Assembly: GCA_002482435.1 (NCBI GenBank)
Contig: DLFZ01000195.1
Coordinates: 1 to 12,109, forward strand
Origin: Christensenella sp. UBA7707
GTDB lineage: Bacteria; Bacillota; Clostridia; Christensenellales; CAG-138
DNA length: 12,109 nucleotides
Direction of reading: 5' to 3'
The notes beneath the pieces are model-generated. The model saw only the letters and a program-made list of their open reading frames with translations, was not told the origin of the DNA and did no database searches. The translations under genes and the position numbers were made by a program. Shown one piece after another: positions 6,230 to 12,109 of the stretch (position 1 is the stretch's first letter; every line of letters begins with the position of its first letter).

Positions 6230-6238
6230 TGTTAGAAT
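6230..6238 (+). promoter_or_regulatory. Candidate extended -10 promoter element for the GH18 gene
   Basis: TGT-TAGAAT at 6230-6238 is an extended -10 element (TGn plus a near-consensus hexamer) about 28 bases before the preferred start codon. No good -35 is seen at standard spacing (TTTCAC at 6212-6217 leaves only 15 bp), which extended -10 promoters tolerate. Confidence 0.5.
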
Positions 6239-6266
6239 CGTACTATCAAATCGGGGAGTAATGGCC

Positions 6267-7880
6267 ATGCATTTTAAAACAAAACCGGCATTTGCGCTCG
6301 TGTTAGCGCTTTTATTTCTGCTGTGCTTTGCGCTTGAAGGGCAAAGTACGCTCGCTGCGGAAAACGGGCAGGAACAAGGTACCATCGTTAACTGCAAACG
6401 AGCGGTCAACGTGCGAAGTGGACCGGGAACCGGCTACAAAAAGCTCGGCACGGCACCTTTGGGGGAGGTATATCCCGTACTTCAAACCCTAAGCAGCTGG
6501 TACAAAATCAGCTATCAGGGAAAAACCGGTTATGTAAGCAAAAACTATATGGTGGTTTCTACCGTTTCGGACGGGAATTTCTCCGTGGGCAATGGAACCG
6601 GTGTGACCGGCACGGTCGTCAATTGCAACAGTGCAGTAAATGTGAGAAGCGGCCCCGGAACCAGTTATAAAAAGATCGGTACTGCGAAAAAGGGCACCGC
6701 ATATTCCGTGCTCGGCCAGCAGGGAGACTGGTACGAAATAGCCTATTCCGGAAAAACGGGCTACATCCATACATCGTATCTATCCCTCGGTGCGGATACG
6801 ACTCAGCAGAACCAAGATACGCGCCAAGTGGTAAGCGGTTACTATGCCTCGTGGGCCGCATATTCGGGCTTTACGCCGCTCGACCTTCAAAATGTGGATC
6901 AATTGACGCACATTTTCTACGCGTTTACAAACATAAGCTCCGATCTTAAGGTGACCATGGGTGACCCCGAGGTGGACCCCGCCAATTTTCAGGAGCTTTT
7001 ACAGCTCAAAAAGCTGCATCCGCAGCTGAAAACCATGCTCTCCATAGGCGGCTGGACATGGTCGGGCCGGTTTTCAGACGTTGTCTCCACGCAGGCGCGG
7101 CGGGAAGCGTTTGCCGACAGCGCTGTTGCGTTCATGGTGAAATACGGCTTTGACGGCATTGACATTGACTGGGAATTCCCCGTTTCCGGCGGCCTCTCCA
7201 CAAACAAAACGCGAGCTGCCGACAAGGAAAATTTCACGTTGCTCATGAAGACCCTCCGCGAAAAATTGGTCATACGCGGAATTTTCGAGCGCAAACAGTA
7301 TCTGCTGTCGTTTGCAGGCCCAAGCGACGCAGCATGTCTTAAAAATTATGAGCTTGAGAAGGTGGCGCCCTATGTGGATTTTGCGCTTGCCATGACCTAC
7401 GATATGCATGGCGGCGAGGGAAGGTATACGGATTTCAACGCGCCGCTGTATACGCCTTCAGAGAACTCGCCGCAGTATCAATGGAGCAGTGACGAAGCCG
7501 TAAACGCCTGGCTCGGTGCGGGTTTCCCAAGAGAAAAACTCATTTTGGGCATCCCGTTTTACGGCAGGCAGTTTAAAAATGCAACCGTAGGAGGGGACGG
7601 GCTGTATCAAACTTTCTCCAAAGCATCCTCGGTGAACTACGATGTGATCGTTGCGCAATATTTGAGCGATTCCTCCTACACGCGGTATTTGCATCCCGAT
7701 GCGCGTGTGCCATGGCTTTACAACGGCAGCACGTTCCTCTCCTACGATGATGCGCAGTCGATTGCGGAAAAGGGCGCGTACATCAAAGCAAGAGGGCTTC
7801 GCGGTGCGGGTATCTGGGAGCTTTCGCAAAACGCAGATGGAACGCTCCTTAACGCGCTTTACACCGGAATGAACGGGTGA
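6267..7880 (+). CDS. Secreted GH18 chitinase-like glycosidase with two SH3b repeats
   Basis: The protein (537 residues from this start) has a signal peptide (about residues 1-32, hydrophobic FALVLALLFLLCFAL). Two bacterial SH3 repeats follow at about 37-98 and 113-177, each with VNVRSGPGT and a KTGY motif. A GH18 catalytic barrel fills about 189-535. Catalytic features are SIGGW and the DxxDxDxE motif (D296, D299, D301, E303, in FDGIDIDWEF), with MTYDMHG and a late IWELS segment. The barrel resembles true secreted chitinases more than the short spore-cortex GH18s. SH3b repeats usually bind cell-wall peptide, so it probably stays on or remodels the wall, or cuts chitin-like polymers. The ATG at 6267 is preferred because GGAG (6255-6258) is eight bases away; the ATG at 6261 (two residues longer) is too close. 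A terminator follows, making it monocistronic. Confidence 0.93.
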   Translation: MHFKTKPAFALVLALLFLLCFALEGQSTLAAENGQEQGTIVNCKRAVNVRSGPGTGYKKLGTAPLGEVYPVLQTLSSWYKISYQGKTGYVSKNYMVVSTVSDGNFSVGNGTGVTGTVVNCNSAVNVRSGPGTSYKKIGTAKKGTAYSVLGQQGDWYEIAYSGKTGYIHTSYLSLGADTTQQNQDTRQVVSGYYASWAAYSGFTPLDLQNVDQLTHIFYAFTNISSDLKVTMGDPEVDPANFQELLQLKKLHPQLKTMLSIGGWTWSGRFSDVVSTQARREAFADSAVAFMVKYGFDGIDIDWEFPVSGGLSTNKTRAADKENFTLLMKTLREKLVIRGIFERKQYLLSFAGPSDAACLKNYELEKVAPYVDFALAMTYDMHGGEGRYTDFNAPLYTPSENSPQYQWSSDEAVNAWLGAGFPREKLILGIPFYGRQFKNATVGGDGLYQTFSKASSVNYDVIVAQYLSDSSYTRYLHPDARVPWLYNGSTFLSYDDAQSIAEKGAYIKARGLRGAGIWELSQNADGTLLNALYTGMNG

Positions 7881-7900
7881 ATAAAGAACTGAGCCGGAGT

Positions 7901-7942
7901 CGGAATCTGAACAATCATGTTCAGATTCCGATTTTCTTTTTC
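7901..7942 (+). terminator. Intrinsic terminator after the GH18 gene
   Basis: A perfect 13-bp stem (7901-7913 with 7918-7930) with a four-base ATCA loop is followed by a T-rich tract (ATTTTCTTTTT, 7931-7941). It starts about 20 bases after the stop codon and is the strongest terminator in the window. Confidence 0.95.
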
Positions 7943-8040
7943 CACGGAACTTCCGAGAATGACTGGTTTGTTGCACATTTTTTCGGCAAAGTCAATTAGA
8001 ACATAAAATTGGATGGAGCAAATATACTCTTCTTTTCGTA

Positions 8041-8068
8041 TTGGATTGGCTATAGTAAACTGTATAGA
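8041..8068 (+). promoter_or_regulatory. Candidate promoter for the RibD_C-domain gene
   Basis: TTGGAT (8041-8046) and TATAGA (8063-8068) are separated by 16 bp, with TG directly before the -10. It lies about 90 bases ahead of the next gene, just downstream of the GH18 terminator, where a promoter is needed. Confidence 0.45.
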
Positions 8069-8154
8069 AAGGAAGATATGAAGGTCAGTGAAGTGCGTGT
8101 TTAGAAAATGCATTTGGTTCTCATTCTTCAAATCAAAGTGGAGGGAATAATTGT

Positions 8155-8691
8155 ATGAGGCGGGTGCGATATCAGGTTGCGTGCAGCCTGGATGGCTACA
8201 TAGCAGGGCCGAACGATGAGTTTGATTGGATTACGCCAGAGTCTTCCTTTGACTTTGAGGCATTGTATGCGCAATTCGACACCATATTGATGGGTCGGCG
8301 CACGTACGAGATTGTACGTGCAACGGGCGAGAACTTTCGCGGAAAGCAAGTGATTGTTGCCTCGCGGTCGCTTCGTCAAGTGGATTATCCTGAAGTCGAG
8401 ATCGTGAGCGAGGGCCTCGAAGCACGAGTGCGAGAGCTTCGTGCGCAACCTGGCCGAGACATCTGGCTCTACGGTGGAGGTAATCTCTTTTCTCAGCTCC
8501 TCGACTGGAAACTAGTTGATACTGTTGAACCAGCGATGATCCCGATCCTTCTGGGAGGCGGGGTGCATTTGTTCTCCCCGCGCGGGGTACGCCAATGGTT
8601 ACGCCTCGTCGGGCACCGTGCGTATCCCAGCGGGATGCTTCTCCTTGAGTATGAGGTTTTACAGCAGTTTGGCTTCCCATCTGTTGATTGA
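8155..8691 (+). CDS. RibD C-terminal / dihydrofolate-reductase-like domain protein
   Basis: The 178-residue product belongs to the RibD_C (bacterial DHFR-like) fold, the NADPH-dependent reductase family that includes the YyaP/YwjB-type proteins of Bacillus. Motifs are SLDGYIAG near the N terminus (11-18), MGRRTYE (46-52), VASRSL (68-73), the nucleotide-binding YGGGNLF (106-112) and PILLGGG (130-136). These proteins are single-domain relatives of the RibD riboflavin reductase. Most have no proven substrate, and true folate reductase activity should not be assumed even though folate genes lie 4 kb away. The start is fixed by GGAGGG (8140-8145), nine bases before ATG. Base composition is richer in GC and Arg codons than the AT-rich DNA on either side, hinting at separate acquisition. 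The C terminus (QFGFPSVD) goes slightly beyond the fold. Confidence 0.88.
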   Translation: MRRVRYQVACSLDGYIAGPNDEFDWITPESSFDFEALYAQFDTILMGRRTYEIVRATGENFRGKQVIVASRSLRQVDYPEVEIVSEGLEARVRELRAQPGRDIWLYGGGNLFSQLLDWKLVDTVEPAMIPILLGGGVHLFSPRGVRQWLRLVGHRAYPSGMLLLEYEVLQQFGFPSVD

Positions 8692-8938
8692 TGCTTGGCT
8701 GTGCCGCTGTCAAGCCAATCAGGTGCCGACAAAGCTGGTTTGTTTACTTTTTTTAAAAGAGAGCCACAGTAAGGTTATGATGCTGAATGAGCCGCTGATT
8801 GGTGAGAAACTGTTCGATAAGGAACACTTCCCTTGGACGTGAACCATCAATGTTGGCAGTTATTGTATTTTGGCTGCCTTCAGCTACGACGACTGGACGA
8901 TTAAAAGAGAAAGCGACACGAAAAACCGTGGAGACAGT

Positions 8939-9211
8939 ATGACTGCATTGTCCGTAAAACTGACTTTCTACATTCCCAACGCCTTTTCCTTAAAGGACAA
9001 GCGGCAGGTTTGCCGCAGCCTTGTGGACAAAACTCAAAAGCGCTTTAACGCGTCTGTCTCAGAGGTTGATACACAGGATGTACACAAGACGCTAACCATT
9101 GGAGTTGCGGTAGTATCCGCCGACGCCGCCCATGCGAGGCGGTCGATGGATGAAATTATTCGTTACATGGAGGAACACACCGACGCGGAGTTGATCATGG
9201 TTGAAGAATGA
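8939..9211 (+). CDS. DUF503 family protein (YlxP-like)
   Basis: The 90-residue product matches the DUF503/YlxP family in length and pattern: an N-terminal strand with IPNAFSLKDKRQV (about residues 13-25), a helix SLVDKTQKRFNASVSEV, the TIGVAVVSADAAHA segment (about 52-65) and an acidic C terminus. The fold is a small ferredoxin-like domain of unknown biochemical function. In Bacilli the gene commonly sits in the nusA-infB-rbfA cluster, which is linked to ribosome maturation. Here it is outside that setting, so this may be a second copy or a relocated one. ATG at 8939 is favoured by GGAG (8930-8933), five bases upstream; the frame is open further upstream, but the added residues do not look like the family. 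The gene seems alone in its transcript. Confidence 0.87.
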   Translation: MTALSVKLTFYIPNAFSLKDKRQVCRSLVDKTQKRFNASVSEVDTQDVHKTLTIGVAVVSADAAHARRSMDEIIRYMEEHTDAELIMVEE

Positions 9212-9485
9212 AGCGATGAAAGCCAAATCCGCCCGGCTCTTCCTCGCTACAAAAGCGTGATAACATGCAAAAGGTCAAACAGTTGGATGCGTTCCAGCCG
9301 ACTCTGCATGAACGGCAAATGACGACATTGCGGCTCTCCCCGGGGCATCCAAAAGCAAGAGCATTTCCCGCAGCGAATATATACTATGAAAAACTCTTAA
9401 CCGGATACACTTTTAGATATGCACCATATGATGGAGTCAATGGTCTGCCATCCTTTGCCGATTGATAATTTTGGAGGGATTGATT

Positions 9486-10067
9486 ATGAACAAGAGGTTA
9501 ACATGCTCCATCTGCCTGCTGTTGCTATTGTTACTCCTTTCATCGTGCGGCAAACAAACGGAAGTAAACACAGTAAATGAATATACCCCGGAGCAGATCG
9601 GTAACATGCTGATTGCATTTTGCACGACAAACAAAGACGAGCGCTACACCAATTTACTCGAAGACATGGCCGCGCTTGAAAAAAGCGTAACGGCTCCCCC
9701 TGCAAATGCGACCTGGGGTGTCGAAGCGGTTCACACATACGATGCGCTGATTGTAGACTATCATTCAGAGGTTGCAGCATATATGACGGACAGCTTGAAG
9801 GAGAAGATCATTACGAACCGGGAGCTATTGCGGTTGGATGAACTTGCGGATGCAAGGGAAGTCTCGATAAAAGCCGACAGAGTTGAGATTGCGGAAGTGA
9901 GTGGCGAGGGCAGCCAGTACAAATTCACCATATATGCCGAATTAACAGATGCCGACGGCGCAACAATCGATACGGAGCAGCATGGTTCCTTTGTTCTGCG
10001 TGACGGACTTGTGGATCGGATATCCTTTGATAACGATATGAAAGGTCTGTTTGGAATTACGCAATAA
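9486..10067 (+). CDS. Small predicted lipoprotein of unknown function
   Basis: The 193-residue protein has a lipoprotein signal: KR at residues 3-4, eight consecutive leucines (11-18) and the lipobox LSSC, with Cys21 as the lipidation site, so it should be anchored on the outer face of the membrane. The mature part is acidic and has no motif I recognise. Its second half has a strand-rich rhythm (KFTIYAELTDADGATIDTEQ, then GSFVLRDG), such as is seen in small NTF2-like or beta-sandwich lipoproteins, but that is only a guess. The start at 9486 is chosen over 9462 because GGAGGG (9473-9478) is seven bases upstream and the resulting signal peptide is textbook. Neighbours give no functional clue: DUF503 is upstream and a long noncoding region is downstream. 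Confidence 0.8.
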   Translation: MNKRLTCSICLLLLLLLLSSCGKQTEVNTVNEYTPEQIGNMLIAFCTTNKDERYTNLLEDMAALEKSVTAPPANATWGVEAVHTYDALIVDYHSEVAAYMTDSLKEKIITNRELLRLDELADAREVSIKADRVEIAEVSGEGSQYKFTIYAELTDADGATIDTEQHGSFVLRDGLVDRISFDNDMKGLFGITQ

Positions 10068-10481
10068 GTGGACAGGCGATGATGCCCGACGCATGCGCAG
10101 GAAGTATTGCTGCGCAAGGCGTAAAACGAGCATGTGTGCGGGAGAAATGCAAAAAATCATGCTGCTTTCAATTTTTCCAATAGAATAGGATTCATTGGCA
10201 TAGAAAAGGTACATTTTATCTTCATGTGTTTCATTAAAAAAATGCATAATTCGAGGCTCAAAATGAGTGACGTCACCGCAATCAATTGCTGTGGCGCAAC
10301 TGTAGTTGGAATGATGCGTAAACTTCGCATTATGGCTATGATCGACAAGTCCCCGTAGCAATGATGTGAAGCGGCATGAAATCGTGTTAGAAATGCATTG
10401 CGTAAATCATAGAAGTGTTTATGAGGATGAATCATATTGAGTCGGTAGAACTGACGTCAAGTGCATAAGCGTAAGTGTGTG

Positions 10482-10508
10482 AAAAGCCCGATAAATCAGG
10501 GCTTTTTT
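10482..10508 (+). terminator. Intrinsic terminator with no obvious upstream gene
   Basis: AAAAGCCC pairs with GGGCTTTT (10482-10489 with 10499-10506) and the 3' side continues into six Ts (10503-10508). It lies over 400 bases after the lipoprotein stop, so it may end a long 3' extension or an unannotated small RNA. Confidence 0.75.
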
Positions 10509-10551
10509 GCATTTCTGGGTTTGCATCCGTGCTTGAGGACTGTAATTGTAT

Positions 10552-10580
10552 CGCTCCGTGGGGAACATCTCCACGGAACG
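10552..10580. repeat. Stable inverted repeat between the terminator and the araC-type gene
   Basis: TCCGTGGGGA pairs with TCTCCACGGA (10555-10564 with 10568-10577, one G-U), with two further outer pairs across an A-C mismatch. TTTTT follows only after three bases (10583-10587), so it is a weak plus-strand terminator at best, or a structural element downstream of the minus-strand regulator gene. Confidence 0.6.
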
Positions 10581-10733
10581 ACATTTTTAGCATAAAGTGC
10601 TGTATATAGGCCCATTGACTTCCAGACAGCTGACCGGTGATGCTGCCTAATATATCACAAGTGCCGCTGACAAAAGGTAAGTTTCATCCAGTATCAGCTC
10701 TATTCACCAAGTGCGATGTTTTTCGGGATCAGA

Positions 10734-11639
10734 TCAACGGACCCCACGGCGTGGTTTACGGGCTCCGGCATTGGCAGCGCGCCATTGAGATGGCGACATG
10801 CCGAATTCCCCATGGAACTTTCGATTAAAGCAGGAGAGCGTATTGTAGCCTACGGCGAAGGCAATCTCGCAAACACCGACGTTTTGGTCGAGCAGCATTG
10901 CCGCCGCGTGATTTAGCCGGAGATGGTGCACATATTGCATCGGCGCCATTCCCGTAAACGCAATCATATCCCGTTGTAGGCTTGATTTGCTGGTATGAGC
11001 AACCTCGGCGATTTCATTGATGGTTAGCTCGTTCATATAATTCATGCCGATATAGGTGAGAACCTCCCCAAGCCGCGCCAACAGGGAAGCGCTATCCTTA
11101 TGTGGCCGGTCAATGGGCTTCATGTAGCGGCCGTGCATGATCAGCATTGCGACGACCAGCCCCTGAACGGCCGCAAGGTGACCCTCCTTGCAGCGCGAGG
11201 ATTCCGCCATAATGGCTTCGCAGATCTTATATAGCTCCGGATCCGTATCCCAGGTAATTATGGATGGAAAATCGTATGCTTGGGGGTGTAGCGCATGGGT
11301 TGCATTGAGCAGCAACGCCTCATATCCGGAGAAAAGCTTCCCAAGATCGATGTACAGGAAGTGCCAAAGGCTCTTCTCCGCGCTGATGCTCTGGGCGATA
11401 TGTACCTGCCCGCCGTAGATGATCGAACAGCATCGGCCGCTGAAGGGAATGATACCGCCATCCACATAAAACAGCCCTGTGCCGCTCTCACAATAGCCTA
11501 TTTCGAGAAAATCATGGTAATGCGGTGTCTCAGGATCCTCTGATGGAAAGTATGTAAATAGGAAACCCTCCGGCGAAAGCGGGTGCTCTTTTGTAAACTT
11601 AACGGGATCAAACACACCCAGTTGTGGATCAAATTGCAT
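10734..11639 (-). CDS. AraC-family transcriptional regulator with cupin sensor domain
   Basis: The 301-residue protein has the two-part layout of AraC regulators. The N-terminal cupin-like ligand domain (about residues 20-105) contains HYHDFLEIGYCESGTG. The C-terminal DNA-binding domain (about 190-288) has two helix-turn-helix units, LTINEIAEVAHTSKSSLQRD (205-224) and VCEIAFAVGYNTLSCFNRKF (256-275), ending in the standard GMSPSQWR. The cupin histidine pattern resembles regulators of sugar or glycan use. It is divergently transcribed from a lipoprotein gene across 84 bases, a common arrangement in which the regulator controls its neighbour and itself, so that lipoprotein or its operon is the likeliest target. 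The start follows AAAGG on the minus strand at 11650-11654. The ligand cannot be inferred. Confidence 0.95.
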   Translation of the reverse strand: MQFDPQLGVFDPVKFTKEHPLSPEGFLFTYFPSEDPETPHYHDFLEIGYCESGTGLFYVDGGIIPFSGRCCSIIYGGQVHIAQSISAEKSLWHFLYIDLGKLFSGYEALLLNATHALHPQAYDFPSIITWDTDPELYKICEAIMAESSRCKEGHLAAVQGLVVAMLIMHGRYMKPIDRPHKDSASLLARLGEVLTYIGMNYMNELTINEIAEVAHTSKSSLQRDMIAFTGMAPMQYVHHLRLNHAAAMLLDQNVGVCEIAFAVGYNTLSCFNRKFHGEFGMSPSQWRAANAGARKPRRGVR

Positions 11640-11678
11640 AGTTTTTACGCCTTTCTGCGTAGAACTTCCTCAAACTAG

Positions 11679-11705
11679 GTTATATGATGAATACAAACAT
11701 GTCAA
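11679..11705 (-). promoter_or_regulatory. Candidate promoter for the AraC-family gene
   Basis: On the minus strand, a perfect TTGACA -35 (complement of 11700-11705) is followed 15 bases later by TATAAC (complement of 11679-11684). The spacing is short, but this is the best site in the divergent intergenic region. It overlaps a plus-strand TATGAT (11683-11688), so the two promoters may interfere. Confidence 0.5.
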
Positions 11706-11723
11706 TATAAAGAGGAACACATC

Positions 11724-12109
11724 ATGAAAGTAAAACGTACGATTCTGCTGCTGACTTCCGTTTTATGCGCATTGGTATGCATCGTTCCCACGCTCTACGG
11801 TTGCGCTGCAGGAAACCAAGCGGTTCCCACGCCTGACGCCGTGGTTGCTCCCGATGGGGCGGAGGCGGCCGTTCCTCCAGCCGGATTGGTGCGCGGAAAA
11901 GTGACCGACAACAACAGCCAAATGCTCGTGGCGGGGATCATTGTTGAAGACGAAGCGGGCAACGCGTACCGCACCACCACCAATGCCTATGGCGGATATA
12001 GTCTCGCACTGCAGCCGGGCGCCTACAAACTCACCTTCTGCAAGGGTGCGGAATACGACACAATGGAACGCACCGTAACGGTGGAAAGCCTAAAAACCTA
12101 TTATCAACA
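11724..12109 (+). CDS. Predicted lipoprotein with carboxypeptidase-regulatory-like domain (3' truncated by window)
   Basis: The frame is open from ATG at 11724 to the window end (128 codons visible). It starts with a lipoprotein signal: KVKR, a hydrophobic core and LYGC, with Cys27 as the likely lipidation site. A Pro/Ala-rich linker (about 33-54) follows. From about residue 56 it reads as a carboxypeptidase-regulatory-like beta-sandwich: LVRGKVTDNN, VAGIIVEDEAGN, TTTNAYGGYSLALQPGAYKLTF, TVTVE. Such domains occur on surface proteins and binding modules, often ahead of further domains that lie outside this window. AGAGGA (11711-11716), seven bases upstream, fixes the start. Divergence from the AraC-type gene suggests control by it. 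Full length and function cannot be judged. Confidence 0.85.
   Translation, partial: MKVKRTILLLTSVLCALVCIVPTLYGCAAGNQAVPTPDAVVAPDGAEAAVPPAGLVRGKVTDNNSQMLVAGIIVEDEAGNAYRTTTNAYGGYSLALQPGAYKLTFCKGAEYDTMERTVTVESLKTYYQ

Larger units (their letters stand above)
10068..10733. other. Long intergenic region with several hairpins; no supported gene
   Basis: No frame here has a ribosome site plus family-like protein; several overlapping open frames on both strands exist but none is convincing. Visible structure includes a stem TGCGCAG/CTGCGCA (10094-10100 with 10110-10116) extended by ACGC/GCGT; an imperfect 8-bp stem near 10313-10337; two TGACGTCA palindromes (10268-10275 and 10452-10459); a terminator at 10482-10508; and a long hairpin at 10552-10580. 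The mixed, structured content suggests a decayed gene or an unannotated small RNA ending at the terminator. Confidence 0.5.

Noticed and set aside
8155..8691. Trimethoprim-resistance dihydrofolate reductase
   Set aside because: The sequence belongs to the RibD_C branch rather than classical FolA or Dfr enzymes, so a resistance or folate-reductase role is not supported.
8618..8842. 74-codon frame after the RibD_C gene
   Set aside because: It begins inside the previous gene and has no ribosome site. The tail after about 8750 (MMLNEPLIGEKLF) might be a gene fragment, but I cannot place it.
9265..9465. 66-codon frame between DUF503 and the lipoprotein
   Set aside because: No Shine-Dalgarno, no recognisable family and odd composition. 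It may be a remnant; not annotated.
10134..10435. Open frames on both strands in the 10068-10733 gap
   Set aside because: Overlapping frames without ribosome sites or known motifs; His/Met-rich low-quality translations suggest chance or decay.
10716..10916. Plus-strand frame at the end of the araC-type gene
   Set aside because: It is antisense to the clear helix-turn-helix domain of the minus-strand regulator.
1..12109. CRISPR arrays, tRNA or rRNA genes, transposases and phage genes
   Set aside because: I looked for regular repeats, cloverleaf-like sequence with CCA ends, and DDE or integrase motifs, and saw none in the window.

Overview
The window looks like a chromosomal stretch of an anaerobic, Gram-positive Firmicute, most likely a Clostridia member. 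The reasons are a fhs-fchA-folD one-carbon block, a tetrahydrofolate (THF) riboswitch in front of an ECF-type folate transporter gene, strong purine-rich Shine-Dalgarno sites, lipoproteins with Firmicute-type signals, and a secreted SH3b-containing glycosidase. No species can be named from the sequence alone.

Positions 1-4806 form a compact folate and one-carbon region, all on the plus strand. The 3' end of fhs (formate-THF ligase) is followed by fchA (methenyl-THF cyclohydrolase), folD (methylene-THF dehydrogenase) and a formate/nitrite-family channel gene that overlaps folD by 4 bp. A THF riboswitch with a terminator hairpin that also buries the ribosome binding site then controls folT (folate transporter S component) and the overlapping folC (folylpolyglutamate synthase). 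Together these genes take up and retain folate, load formate onto it, reduce it toward methylene-THF, and move formate across the membrane. FolD lacks two conserved cyclohydrolase active-site residues, and a dedicated cyclohydrolase gene (fchA) lies just upstream. A strong terminator closes the region.

Positions 4861-6260 look like an AT-richer accessory insertion. They hold a rifamycin ADP-ribosyltransferase gene (arr), a small four-cysteine zinc-ribbon protein of unknown role, and a densely base-paired noncoding element (about 6000-6143) that I cannot identify. This element is the best candidate for something undescribed here.

Positions 6261-7942 carry a secreted two-SH3b plus GH18 chitinase-like enzyme with its own promoter and a strong terminator. 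Positions 8155-9211 hold a RibD_C/dihydrofolate-reductase-like protein and a DUF503 (YlxP-like) protein. Positions 9486-10067 encode a small lipoprotein. Positions 10068-10733 have no convincing gene but contain several hairpins, one a good terminator. The window ends with a divergent pair: an AraC-family regulator (minus strand) and the start of a lipoprotein with a carboxypeptidase-regulatory-like (beta-sandwich) domain.
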